64,000 nt of DNA from Bog-159 sp963738345 (GTDB lineage Bacteria; Acidobacteriota; Terriglobia; Bryobacterales; Bryobacteraceae), in NCBI GenBank assembly GCA_963738345.1, contig CAVTWI010000002.1, positions 6,944,001-7,008,000 of the forward strand. The letters run 5' to 3'. This document shows, piece after piece, positions 17,085-24,727 of the stretch (position 1 is its first letter; every line of letters begins with the position of its first letter). Both the position numbers and the translations under genes were made by a program. The notes under the pieces were generated by a model, which was given only the letters and a program-made list of their open reading frames with translations, was not told the origin of the DNA and searched no databases.

Positions 17085-18052
17085 CAGCGCTGCGAAAGGC
17101 GGTCGGCCGCGACCTGGCGAATTCCTTCAAGGCCAATAATCTTCTGTTCCTCGGCCTGTTGGGCAAGAGTGCGGAAGCTCTGTTCGTGCTGCTGGGCTTC
17201 CTGCTGCTGTTTCCGCTTTCGTCAGATCCGCTGGCCAAAATTCCGACCGCGCGGTTGGCGCTGTGGCCGCTCTCCCGTTGGCAGCGCTTGGGGTTGCGCT
17301 TGGCCAGCCTGGCGCTGAGCCCGGTAATTTGGATCGGCGCCGTGGTCCTGGTGAAGACCAAACGCCCGGGCTTGGCGCTGGCATTCGGCGCGATGGTGGT
17401 GGCGATGCAAAGCGCACTGGCGTTCGGACGCTATCTGGTAAAGCGCGATCCGCATTGGAATTTGCTGGGGGATCTGCCGCAAGTCCCCGGCCGGTTAGGC
17501 GGACTGATGCGCAAGAATTTGCGCGAGATGCTGAGCCTGATGGATCCTTACGCGGCCTCCCTGCTGAGCCTGGCGGGCGGCGCGTACCGATTGTTCGGGA
17601 AGCATCCGGACCCCGCGGCATTTACGATCATGGCGCTGCTGGTGGCGCTGGCACTGAGCACCTGCGCCCAATCGCTATTCGGAATGGACTTGGATTTCGG
17701 CGTCACACGCTACCATTTGATGCCGTTGCGCGGCTGGGAAATTCTATGGGCGAAAGACGCCGCATTCCTGACGATCTTGCTGGTGGTGCTGCTGCCGCTC
17801 GACATACTGCCAGGTATAACGTTCGGATTGGTGGCCTTGGCCTTCGGCCATCATTCCTCGGTGTTGCTGGAATTGCCGCAAGAGCGATGGCGGTTCGCTA
17901 GCGGCAGCCTACCCTTCGGAGCGGTGCAGACCGCCGCAAGTGTGGCTGTGGGATTCCTTGAACATCAGCAAGGCCCGCTGGTGCTGGTGGCGGCCGCGTT
18001 AGGCTACGGCGCATCGGTGTATTACTACGGGCGGCGCTGGGAAGAGTGCTGA
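17060..18052 (+). CDS. ABC exporter membrane subunit, copy 1
   Basis: The open frame extends far upstream inside the ATPase gene, but the start is fixed by a strong Shine-Dalgarno AGGAGG (17047-17052) seven bases before a GTG at 17060, giving 330 residues (VAGLRAILAALRKAVGRDL...). It is a hydrophobic multipass protein with segments such as LFVLLGFLLLFPLSSDPL, LALSPVIWIGAVVLV, FTIMALLVALALS and LTILLVVLLPLDILPGITF, and ends YYYGRRWEEC. It is closely similar along its whole length to the next gene, so the pair arose by tandem duplication and probably forms a heterodimeric channel powered by the upstream ATPase. I do not recognise a named permease family. Confidence 0.85.
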   Translation: MAGLRAILAALRKAVGRDLANSFKANNLLFLGLLGKSAEALFVLLGFLLLFPLSSDPLAKIPTARLALWPLSRWQRLGLRLASLALSPVIWIGAVVLVKTKRPGLALAFGAMVVAMQSALAFGRYLVKRDPHWNLLGDLPQVPGRLGGLMRKNLREMLSLMDPYAASLLSLAGGAYRLFGKHPDPAAFTIMALLVALALSTCAQSLFGMDLDFGVTRYHLMPLRGWEILWAKDAAFLTILLVVLLPLDILPGITFGLVALAFGHHSSVLLELPQERWRFASGSLPFGAVQTAASVAVGFLEHQQGPLVLVAAALGYGASVYYYGRRWEEC

Positions 18053-19104
18053 TGGCCGCGGTCTTCGCCATTCTGAAAGCAGTGCGGCGCGCGGTGGGGC
18101 GCGATCTTGGCAGCTTTGGATCCATCAAGGTCAACAATATATTTATGTTCGTGGCCCTGCTGGCCTATGGGGCGCTGAATAGCGGAGTTCCGCCCAAAAG
18201 CGCCGAACCCTTCTTCCTGCTGCTGGGTTTCCTGATGCTGTTTCCGCTGTCGTCCGACCCGTTGGGGAAACTGCCGCCCGCGCGTTTGGCGCTATGGCCG
18301 CTATCCGGGGCGCAGAGGCTGGGCCTACGGTTCGCCAGCCTGGCGCTGAGTCCGGTAGTGTGGATCGGGGTGCTGATCCTGTTGCGAACGGCGCGCCCAT
18401 TGGCGGCGCTAGGTTTCTTTGGATCGGCGGCGGTAATGCAGATCGCGACCAGTCTGGGACGGCGGGTGGCGGTGCACGATCCACATTGGAATCCGCTGCG
18501 CTATCTGCCGCGCTTGCCAGGGAAGCTGGGCGGATTGGTACGCAAGAATCTGCGGGAAATGCTGACGCTGCTCGATCCGTATGCCTCGCTGCTGTTGAGC
18601 ATCGGTGGCGGCGCATACCGCTGCTTCGGCGCGCATCCCGACCGCGATGCCATGGCGATTCTTGGCCTGCTGGTCGCCTTGACGCTGAGCACCTACGCGC
18701 AATCGCTGTTCGGTCTGGAACTGGCTTCGGCGGGCGGAGGCATGACGCGTTACCGCCTGCTGCCGCTGCCCGGGTGGCAGATCCTGGCGGCCAAAGACGT
18801 GGCGTTTCTGAGCGTCTTATTGGTGCTGTTGTTGCCGCTCGACCCGGGTCCGGGAATGACGTTCGGGTTTGCGGCGCTGGCGCTGGGACATCATTCGTCG
18901 GTACTGATGGATTTGCCGCAACAGCGGTGGCGTTTCACAGGGGGCCGATTGTTGCCGGTTGGCGCGTTACAAGGTATCGGGGGAATGGCGCTGGGTTTCG
19001 TCGAACACCAGCGTGGATGGGCGGTGCTGGCGTTTACCGCGGCCGCGTACCTGGCGTCGTTGAGCTACTACGGGCGGCGGTGGGAACGACGCCGCGAGCC
19101 CTAA
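18052..19104 (+). CDS. ABC exporter membrane subunit, copy 2
   Basis: The start is taken as the ATG at 18052, which overlaps the previous stop (TGATG); a GTG six bases earlier is also in frame. The protein has 350 residues. It repeats the order and wording of copy 1: PFFLLLGFLMLFPLSSDPLG, LALWPLSGAQRLGLRFASLA, LVRKNLREMLTLLDPYA, LSTYAQSLFGLELA, FGFAALALGHHSSVLMDLPQ, and the terminal YYGRRWERRREP. Compared with copy 1 it carries an extra N-terminal stretch (VNNIFMFVALLAYGALNSGV) that may be an additional helix. The pair most likely encodes the two halves of one exporter channel. Confidence 0.87.
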   Translation: MAAVFAILKAVRRAVGRDLGSFGSIKVNNIFMFVALLAYGALNSGVPPKSAEPFFLLLGFLMLFPLSSDPLGKLPPARLALWPLSGAQRLGLRFASLALSPVVWIGVLILLRTARPLAALGFFGSAAVMQIATSLGRRVAVHDPHWNPLRYLPRLPGKLGGLVRKNLREMLTLLDPYASLLLSIGGGAYRCFGAHPDRDAMAILGLLVALTLSTYAQSLFGLELASAGGGMTRYRLLPLPGWQILAAKDVAFLSVLLVLLLPLDPGPGMTFGFAALALGHHSSVLMDLPQQRWRFTGGRLLPVGALQGIGGMALGFVEHQRGWAVLAFTAAAYLASLSYYGRRWERRREP

Positions 19105-19174
19105 AATAACTTGTAAATTAAGCGCATGTTTTTCCCACTTGGCCCGATGAGAATCGGGAGGGTCTTAGACGAAA

Positions 19175-19393
19175 ATGTCCGATCAGATTGAAGCTCTTCG
19201 CCGAATGGCAGAATTCGCCGCCAAAGTGCGAGGACATATATTGGGAAACTGGAAAGTTGGAGAGCACTGCGCTACGGCGCGATGCGTTCATTGCGGTAGT
19301 GAAATTAGTGTTGGATGTTCCATACTGCAGCCTGACATAGACGGCGCAGCTTTGACGTTTGAGTGCCGGGCCATCGCGCGAGCGGCAGCCTGA
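19175..19393 (+). CDS. Small Cys-containing protein, possible zinc ribbon
   Basis: A 72-residue ORF starting MSDQIEALRRMAEFAAKVRG. A helical N-terminal half is followed by ARCVHCGSEISVGC and, after 'LQPDIDGAALTFEC', a last Cys. CxxC followed by further Cys is compatible with a small metal-binding fold. Short proteins of this look occur in Acidobacteria without known function. It lies in the gap between the exporter operon and maf, with a modest purine-rich stretch upstream. Length and composition make it plausible, not certain. Confidence 0.5.
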   Translation: MSDQIEALRRMAEFAAKVRGHILGNWKVGEHCATARCVHCGSEISVGCSILQPDIDGAALTFECRAIARAAA

Positions 19394-19449
19394 CCTGGCG
19401 CTCCTTCCGGGCGGCGTGGGCAAGGCGGCTGATGGCCTAACATGAAGTC

Positions 19450-20019
19450 ATGTTGGTGCTAGCGTCACGGTCGCCTCGCCGCCGGGAAATCCTGCAACAG
19501 GCCGGTATTCCATTCATCGTACGGTCCATAGAAGTTGACGAAACGCCAATGCCCGGTGAGAGCGCACGCGAATATGTAACCCGTATTGCGCGCGACAAAG
19601 CCGAGGCCGCGGAGTTGGCGCCCGGTGAAATTGTTTTGACGGCCGATACCACCGTGACGATCCACGGCCAGATTTTGGGTAAGCCGGAGAACGCTGCTGA
19701 CGCCCGCCGCATGCTCGAAATGCTGTCGGGCCGACGGCATGAAGTTTTCACTGGCATTTGCCTAAGATCGGCCGGCGCCTTGATTGAAGATCGGGCCGAG
19801 ACAAGTGTTTGGTTCGCACCGCTTACGGAGCGGGAGATTGCGGACTACGCGGCCAGTGGGGAACCGATGGACAAAGCCGGAGGGTACGCCATCCAGGGCT
19901 TGGCGTCGAAGTTCGTTGAACACATCGAGGGGTGTTACTTCAACGTCATGGGCTTGCCTGTGGCCATGGTTTACCGCCATTTGCGCGGCTTGGACACGGC
20001 TCCACTATCTATCCGATAA
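19450..20019 (+). CDS. maf: Maf-family nucleotide pyrophosphatase
   Basis: A 189-residue, full-length Maf protein. Visible motifs are the N-terminal LASRSPRRREIL substrate loop, DETPMPGESAREYV, KAEAAEL, the central ADTTVTIHGQILGKP, MLEMLSGRRHEVFTG, and GGYAIQGLASKFVEHIEGCYFNVMGLP. The family hydrolyses non-canonical or specific nucleoside triphosphates to the monophosphate and diphosphate, preventing their incorporation and influencing septation; the GEPMDKAGGYAIQG form fits the dTTP/UTP-type (YhdE) branch. It stands alone between the small Cys protein and the S53 protease. Confidence 0.93.
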   Translation: MLVLASRSPRRREILQQAGIPFIVRSIEVDETPMPGESAREYVTRIARDKAEAAELAPGEIVLTADTTVTIHGQILGKPENAADARRMLEMLSGRRHEVFTGICLRSAGALIEDRAETSVWFAPLTEREIADYAASGEPMDKAGGYAIQGLASKFVEHIEGCYFNVMGLPVAMVYRHLRGLDTAPLSIR

Positions 20020-20035
20020 AAAAAGAACCTTTTTT
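20018..20035 (+). terminator. Possible weak A/T hairpin after maf
   Basis: Overlapping the end of maf, an A-run and G (20019-20025) can pair with C and a T-run (20029-20035) around a three-base loop. The stem is almost all A-T and therefore weak, but the T-run would suit a terminator, and the tract is out of character for this GC-rich sequence. Confidence 0.25.
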
Positions 20036-20096
20036 CCCAATTTGTGATACGTTTGCCTGTCGATCACGCACTATTCATCTTCAGGTTTATTTCAAA

Positions 20097-23000
20097 ATGG
20101 GCTACTCTCGTACTCACGTCACCGCAACGCTTTTTCCGTCCCTCTTATATGTGTGCCTGGCGGCGTCGCCCGCCGCGGCACAACAAGATCGCATCGCCGT
20201 TCCGGTCGATCCAAATAAATCGGTGATCGTGCGGGGATCCGTTCATCCCCAGGCACGGGAGCCATTTGACCAAGGGCTGGTAGAGCCCTCGTTCCCGCTT
20301 CCCTACGTTGTAATCATGCTGAAACAAAGCGGCCCGCAACAAGCCGCGCTACAGCAATTGCTGGCAGGCCAACACGACCCGGCGTCGCCACAATATCGCC
20401 GGTGGCTCACTCCGGAACAGTATGGCAACCGCTTCGGTGTCAGCCAGACCGATCTGGATAAGATTCTGGCGTGGCTGGGCTCGGCCGGCTTCAAGGTCCG
20501 TGACACCGCGCGCGGCCGCGACTGGATCGCTTTTAGCGGCACAGCCGCGCAGGTGCAAGCTGCCTTGCACACGGAAGTTCATCGGTATACGGTGAACGGC
20601 GAAAAGCACTTCGCCATCGCGAGCGATCCCTCGGTTCCAGCGGCACTCGAACCGGTGATTGCCGGTTTCATGGGATTGCACGACTTCTACCCTAAGCCGG
20701 CCAAAAGTCCCAGACCAGCGTATACGGTGGGCGATGGAAGTCACACGCTGGCCCCCGGCGATCTGGCAACCATATACGACATTAGCCAACTGTACGCGCA
20801 AGGGCTGGACGGAACTGGACAAACCATCGCCATCGTGGGTCAGACACAGTTGGCCCCAAGCGATATCCAGGCTTTCCGGAGTACCTTCGGATTGGGAGCG
20901 CAAAAGATCCAGACCATCCTTACCGGAACCGATCCGGGAACCAACTCGGATGCACTGGGTGAGGCGGATCTGGATCTGGAGTGGGCCGGATCGATTGCGC
21001 GCAACGCATCATTCCTGTACGTCTACAGCGCGGACGCCACGGGCGCCGCGATATATGCGATCGATCAGAATCTGGCGCCGGTGATCAGCGAGAGTTTCGG
21101 CACGTGCGAGGCGAACATCCCGTCTTCGCTGGTGGCGGCGTTCGAAACGGAAGCGCAAAAGGCCAATGCGCTGGGAATCACCTGGCTGGTTTCGTCCGAC
21201 GACCAGGGAGCGGCGGGATGCGATTATGGCGCGACGGTCGCTTCGCTCGGCTTGGCGGTAAGCTTTCCGGCTAGTATTCCCGAAGTGACCGCCGTGGGAG
21301 GCACGGAGTTCAACGAAGAAGGCAGTTATTGGAACGGAAATAACCTCGCGTTTGGTGGATCGGCGCTCTCGTATATACCCGAGATGGCCTGGAACGATAC
21401 CGCCTATGGCGCCGGCTTATCGGCGACGGGCGGCGGCGTCAGCGTGCTATACAAGAAACCTGCCTGGCAATCGGGCGTGGGGGTTCCGAATGACGGTGCG
21501 CGCGACGTGCCCGATTTGTCGATGGATGCTTCGAACGACCACGATCCGTATAACGTATATACGGGCGGGCAGTGGGAACTGATCGGCGGGACGTCTGCCG
21601 CCACGCCCGTCTTCGCGGGAGTAGTGGCTTTGCTGAATCAACGCCTCAGCTCCAACGGACAGCCCGGCGCTGGGAATATGAATACGGCTCTGTATAAAAT
21701 GGCGCAGAGCAGCCCCAACGTCTTCCACGATATTGTGGTGGGCAACAACATTGTGCCTTGTGCCGCCGGGACGCCCGACTGCAGCAACGGCCAGTTCGGC
21801 TACAGTACGACCACCGGATACGATTTAGTGACAGGGCTGGGGTCGGTGGACGCCTACAACCTGGTGGTGAACTGGCAAGGCGCGCCCGCCGGACAAATGT
21901 CGCTGGTGAGTATGTCGCCGGTTTCGGCCACCGCCGAAGGAGCGGCATTCACGCTCACCATCAACGGCTCTAATTTCGCGGCGGGGGCAGTGGTTCAGTG
22001 GGCCGGTACGCACTTGGCGACCACGTATATCAGTTCCACAAAACTTCAGGCCTCGGTTAGCGCCAGCTTGATCGCGGCCGCCGGTACCGCTGCTATTAGC
22101 GTATCGAGCGGCGGAGCTATTTCAAATACACTCTATTTCACGATCAATCCGCCGGCTCCTCCGCCGGTGACGCTATCCGACCCAAGGGTGACTACAGCGG
22201 CGCCGCCCGCCAGTGGATGCGTCCTGCCCCCGTCACAAAATGCTTTTTCCACCAGCAGCACGACCGTGTATTTGTATTTCGCCGCGGTGGTCACCGCGCA
22301 AGATGGGCTGCGCAACGACTGGCTGGCTCCCGACGGCAGCACGGTTGCGGGAGTGAGTTGGAATCCGCAGGCTGGAGATTTTTGCTTCACCGGCGCCAGC
22401 CTGGCAATCGGCAGCCTAACCAGCGCCAAACTGGGATCGTGGCACGCGCGTATCTACGATAACGGGACTCTCCTGACTTCGATAGCGTTCACGGTTAGCG
22501 CCACGGCCTCAGGACCCGCCATTACCGGCGTGAAGAATTCCGCCAGCTACGCGTCGGGCACTCTTTCGCCGGGCGAGATGGTGGTTCTATTTGGCACCGG
22601 GTTGGGACCGGCGCAGCTAGCCGGACTGACGCTGAACAGCGCCGGATTGGTAGCCACCGAAGCCGGCGGCACGACGGTGAAGTTTAACGGAGTGGCCGCG
22701 CCCATGGTTTACAGCCTGGCTACGCAAGTAGCGGCTATCGTTCCATATGAAGTGGCCGGCAGCGCGACCGCGCAGGTTACTGTCACTTACCAGGGCCAGA
22801 CTTCGGCGGCGTTTCCGGTGCCTGTGACGGATGCAGTGCCCGGACTGTTTACGTCAAACTCCAGCGGTACGGGACAGGTTGCGGCACTAAATCAGGACAG
22901 CACAGTCAACTTAGTCACTCAGCCTGCTGCGCAAGGATCGGTTGTCGTCTTATTCGGAACCGGAGAGGGCCAGACATCCCCGGCCGGAGTGGACGGCAAA

Positions 23001-24677
23001 CTCGCGAACGGCACGCTACCCAGCCCGCTGGGTGCGGTGTCGGTGACGATCGGCGGCTTGCCCGCAACGGTAGCCTATGCCGGCGCCGCGCCCGGCGACG
23101 TGGCGGGAGTCTTCCAGGTGAACGCAAAAATTCCGGCGGGCGTGTTCGGCAGCGCAGTGCCGATTCAAGTTCAGGTGGGCAAGGGGAAGAGTCAAGCCGG
23201 GGCAACCATTGCAGTGGCTCCGCCTGCTGGACAATTCGCAGTTACTTCGGAGGTCACCACAGCCTCAGCGGCTACGGCCGGCGGAACTGTGAGCTGCATT
23301 CCACCAGTCCCCCAGACCAGTTTCAGCACTGCGGACCCGTATGCCTGGGTGTACCTGACCTATGCGGGCGCACAAAAAGGCGACGTGTTGACCTTCAACT
23401 GGGTGCATCCATCGGGCAATGTGGATGCCGCGAAGCCATCGGTAACCTTGCAAACCAGCGCCGGTTGCGCCGCCGAATCGTTCGCGATCCAAGGGGCGGA
23501 GTCCGCCACCGAGCCGGGTAACTGGCAGGTCCGCGTCTCGCGCAATGGCACGCTGCAATTCACCTTGACCTTCAGTATCGTAGCCGCGGCGCCGGCCTTC
23601 ACAGTTACAGCCAAGGAGACCGCCGGCGCCTTGGTGAACGACAGCAACGGCAATCCCGATTACTGCGCGGTGCCGGTGGCGAAAACCACCTTCGCGGCTA
23701 CGGACCCCGATGCATGGGTGTGGTTCTCATACAACGGGGCCCAAAGCGGCGACGTTTTCTCGTTCCATTGGATCCATCCGTCGGGCAAACTCGATGCATC
23801 CCAGCCGAGCACGGTTCTCAACTTCAGCGGATCCGGCTGCACGGCCTGGAGCTTCCCCATTCTTGGCGCGGAGGCCGCCACCGAGCCCGGCAATTGGCAA
23901 GTGCAAGTGTTCCGCAATGGGGCGTCGTTGTTTACGCTACCCTTCACCATCGCCAGCGGCGCGTTCGCGTTCGGGAATCAGACTACCGCCGCCTCTGTGC
24001 CGCTGAATACCGATGGGAGCCTGAATTGCGCCGCCGGCTCTCCCGCGCTGAAGACCATCTTCCTGACTACCGATCCCAGCATATATGTGTGGTTCACATT
24101 TACCGGCGCGCACAATAAAGACGTATTCTCGGCGCGCTGGATCCATCCGTCCGGCGCGGCGGATGAAGACCAGCCATCGACCATCATCGATTTCAATGGC
24201 GGCGGGTGCGCAGCTTTGTCGTTCAATATTCCGGGCGCAGGGGCTGCGGATCCTGGGGCGTGGATGGTGAAGGTCTTGCGGAATGGCGCGCAGATCTTCA
24301 CGCTGCCCTTCAGCATCGGGAGCTCTACCGCATTCGCCATTACTAACCAGCTCACCACCGGCGTGGCGCTGGGCGAGAGCTGTGCGCCCCCGCCGGCGAA
24401 GACAGTGTTCCAGCCAACCGATCCCGCGGTCTGGGTATGGCTGGGCTTCGTCGGCGTTAACACCGGAGACGTGTTCACGTACAATTGGATACATCCTTCC
24501 GGCTACGTGGACCCGTACCAGCCGTCGACTACGATCTACTTCAGTGGCGCGGGATGTTCCGGCTATGCCATTCCCATCTATGGCTCGGAGCCTTCCTACG
24601 ATCCGGGCACCTGGCAGGTTCGCGTGCTGCGCAATGGAGGGGTATTATTCACCATCCCCTTTACCATCGACGAGTAG
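20097..24677 (+). CDS. Secreted S53 (kumamolisin-type) serine peptidase with IPT/TIG, TIGR03437-like and tandem C-terminal repeats
   Basis: I start at the ATG at 20097 (MGYSRTHVTATLFPSLLYVC), which gives a Sec signal peptide ending at ASPAAA; the upstream extension has none. Residues about 35-200 are the pro-kumamolisin activation domain. The catalytic domain (about 215-640) shows the S53 triad: E289 and D293 in GEADLDLEW and S500 in GGTSAATPVFAG, with Asp of SSDDQGA for the oxyanion hole. An IPT/TIG domain follows (VSMSPVSATAEGAAFTLTIN), then one divergent repeat, then a Solibacter-type TIGR03437-like module (LSPGEMVVLFGTGLGP, GSVVVLFGTGEGQT, VAGVFQVNAKIPAGVF). Four repeats of about 122 residues end the protein. 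S53 enzymes are acid-active endopeptidases; this one is predicted extracellular with a long binding or display tail (1526 residues). Confidence 0.93.
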   Translation: MGYSRTHVTATLFPSLLYVCLAASPAAAQQDRIAVPVDPNKSVIVRGSVHPQAREPFDQGLVEPSFPLPYVVIMLKQSGPQQAALQQLLAGQHDPASPQYRRWLTPEQYGNRFGVSQTDLDKILAWLGSAGFKVRDTARGRDWIAFSGTAAQVQAALHTEVHRYTVNGEKHFAIASDPSVPAALEPVIAGFMGLHDFYPKPAKSPRPAYTVGDGSHTLAPGDLATIYDISQLYAQGLDGTGQTIAIVGQTQLAPSDIQAFRSTFGLGAQKIQTILTGTDPGTNSDALGEADLDLEWAGSIARNASFLYVYSADATGAAIYAIDQNLAPVISESFGTCEANIPSSLVAAFETEAQKANALGITWLVSSDDQGAAGCDYGATVASLGLAVSFPASIPEVTAVGGTEFNEEGSYWNGNNLAFGGSALSYIPEMAWNDTAYGAGLSATGGGVSVLYKKPAWQSGVGVPNDGARDVPDLSMDASNDHDPYNVYTGGQWELIGGTSAATPVFAGVVALLNQRLSSNGQPGAGNMNTALYKMAQSSPNVFHDIVVGNNIVPCAAGTPDCSNGQFGYSTTTGYDLVTGLGSVDAYNLVVNWQGAPAGQMSLVSMSPVSATAEGAAFTLTINGSNFAAGAVVQWAGTHLATTYISSTKLQASVSASLIAAAGTAAISVSSGGAISNTLYFTINPPAPPPVTLSDPRVTTAAPPASGCVLPPSQNAFSTSSTTVYLYFAAVVTAQDGLRNDWLAPDGSTVAGVSWNPQAGDFCFTGASLAIGSLTSAKLGSWHARIYDNGTLLTSIAFTVSATASGPAITGVKNSASYASGTLSPGEMVVLFGTGLGPAQLAGLTLNSAGLVATEAGGTTVKFNGVAAPMVYSLATQVAAIVPYEVAGSATAQVTVTYQGQTSAAFPVPVTDAVPGLFTSNSSGTGQVAALNQDSTVNLVTQPAAQGSVVVLFGTGEGQTSPAGVDGKLANGTLPSPLGAVSVTIGGLPATVAYAGAAPGDVAGVFQVNAKIPAGVFGSAVPIQVQVGKGKSQAGATIAVAPPAGQFAVTSEVTTASAATAGGTVSCIPPVPQTSFSTADPYAWVYLTYAGAQKGDVLTFNWVHPSGNVDAAKPSVTLQTSAGCAAESFAIQGAESATEPGNWQVRVSRNGTLQFTLTFSIVAAAPAFTVTAKETAGALVNDSNGNPDYCAVPVAKTTFAATDPDAWVWFSYNGAQSGDVFSFHWIHPSGKLDASQPSTVLNFSGSGCTAWSFPILGAEAATEPGNWQVQVFRNGASLFTLPFTIASGAFAFGNQTTAASVPLNTDGSLNCAAGSPALKTIFLTTDPSIYVWFTFTGAHNKDVFSARWIHPSGAADEDQPSTIIDFNGGGCAALSFNIPGAGAADPGAWMVKVLRNGAQIFTLPFSIGSSTAFAITNQLTTGVALGESCAPPPAKTVFQPTDPAVWVWLGFVGVNTGDVFTYNWIHPSGYVDPYQPSTTIYFSGAGCSGYAIPIYGSEPSYDPGTWQVRVLRNGGVLFTIPFTIDE
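23232..24674 (+). repeat. Four tandem ~365-bp coding repeats in the S53 protease tail
   Basis: Repeat units begin near 23232, 23597, 23963 and 24331. Each encodes FxxTxxxTx..., a first Cys, TDPxxWVWF, GDVFxxxWIHPSG, a second Cys within SGxGCxxxxFxI, EPGxWQVxVxRNG and LFTLPFTI. A more divergent copy lies between the TIG and TIGR03437-like parts (about 22170-22500). Two Cys per unit suggest one disulfide in each beta-sandwich. Confidence 0.85.
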
Positions 24678-24727
24678 ACGGAACAAATCGCGACAGCCCC
24701 GCGTTTATGTTTCCTTAGGAGTTGCCT

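Noticed and set aside
19932..20096. Longer start for the S53 protease inside maf
   Set aside because: The extra residues overlap maf and lack a signal peptide; the ATG at 20097 gives a clear Sec signal.
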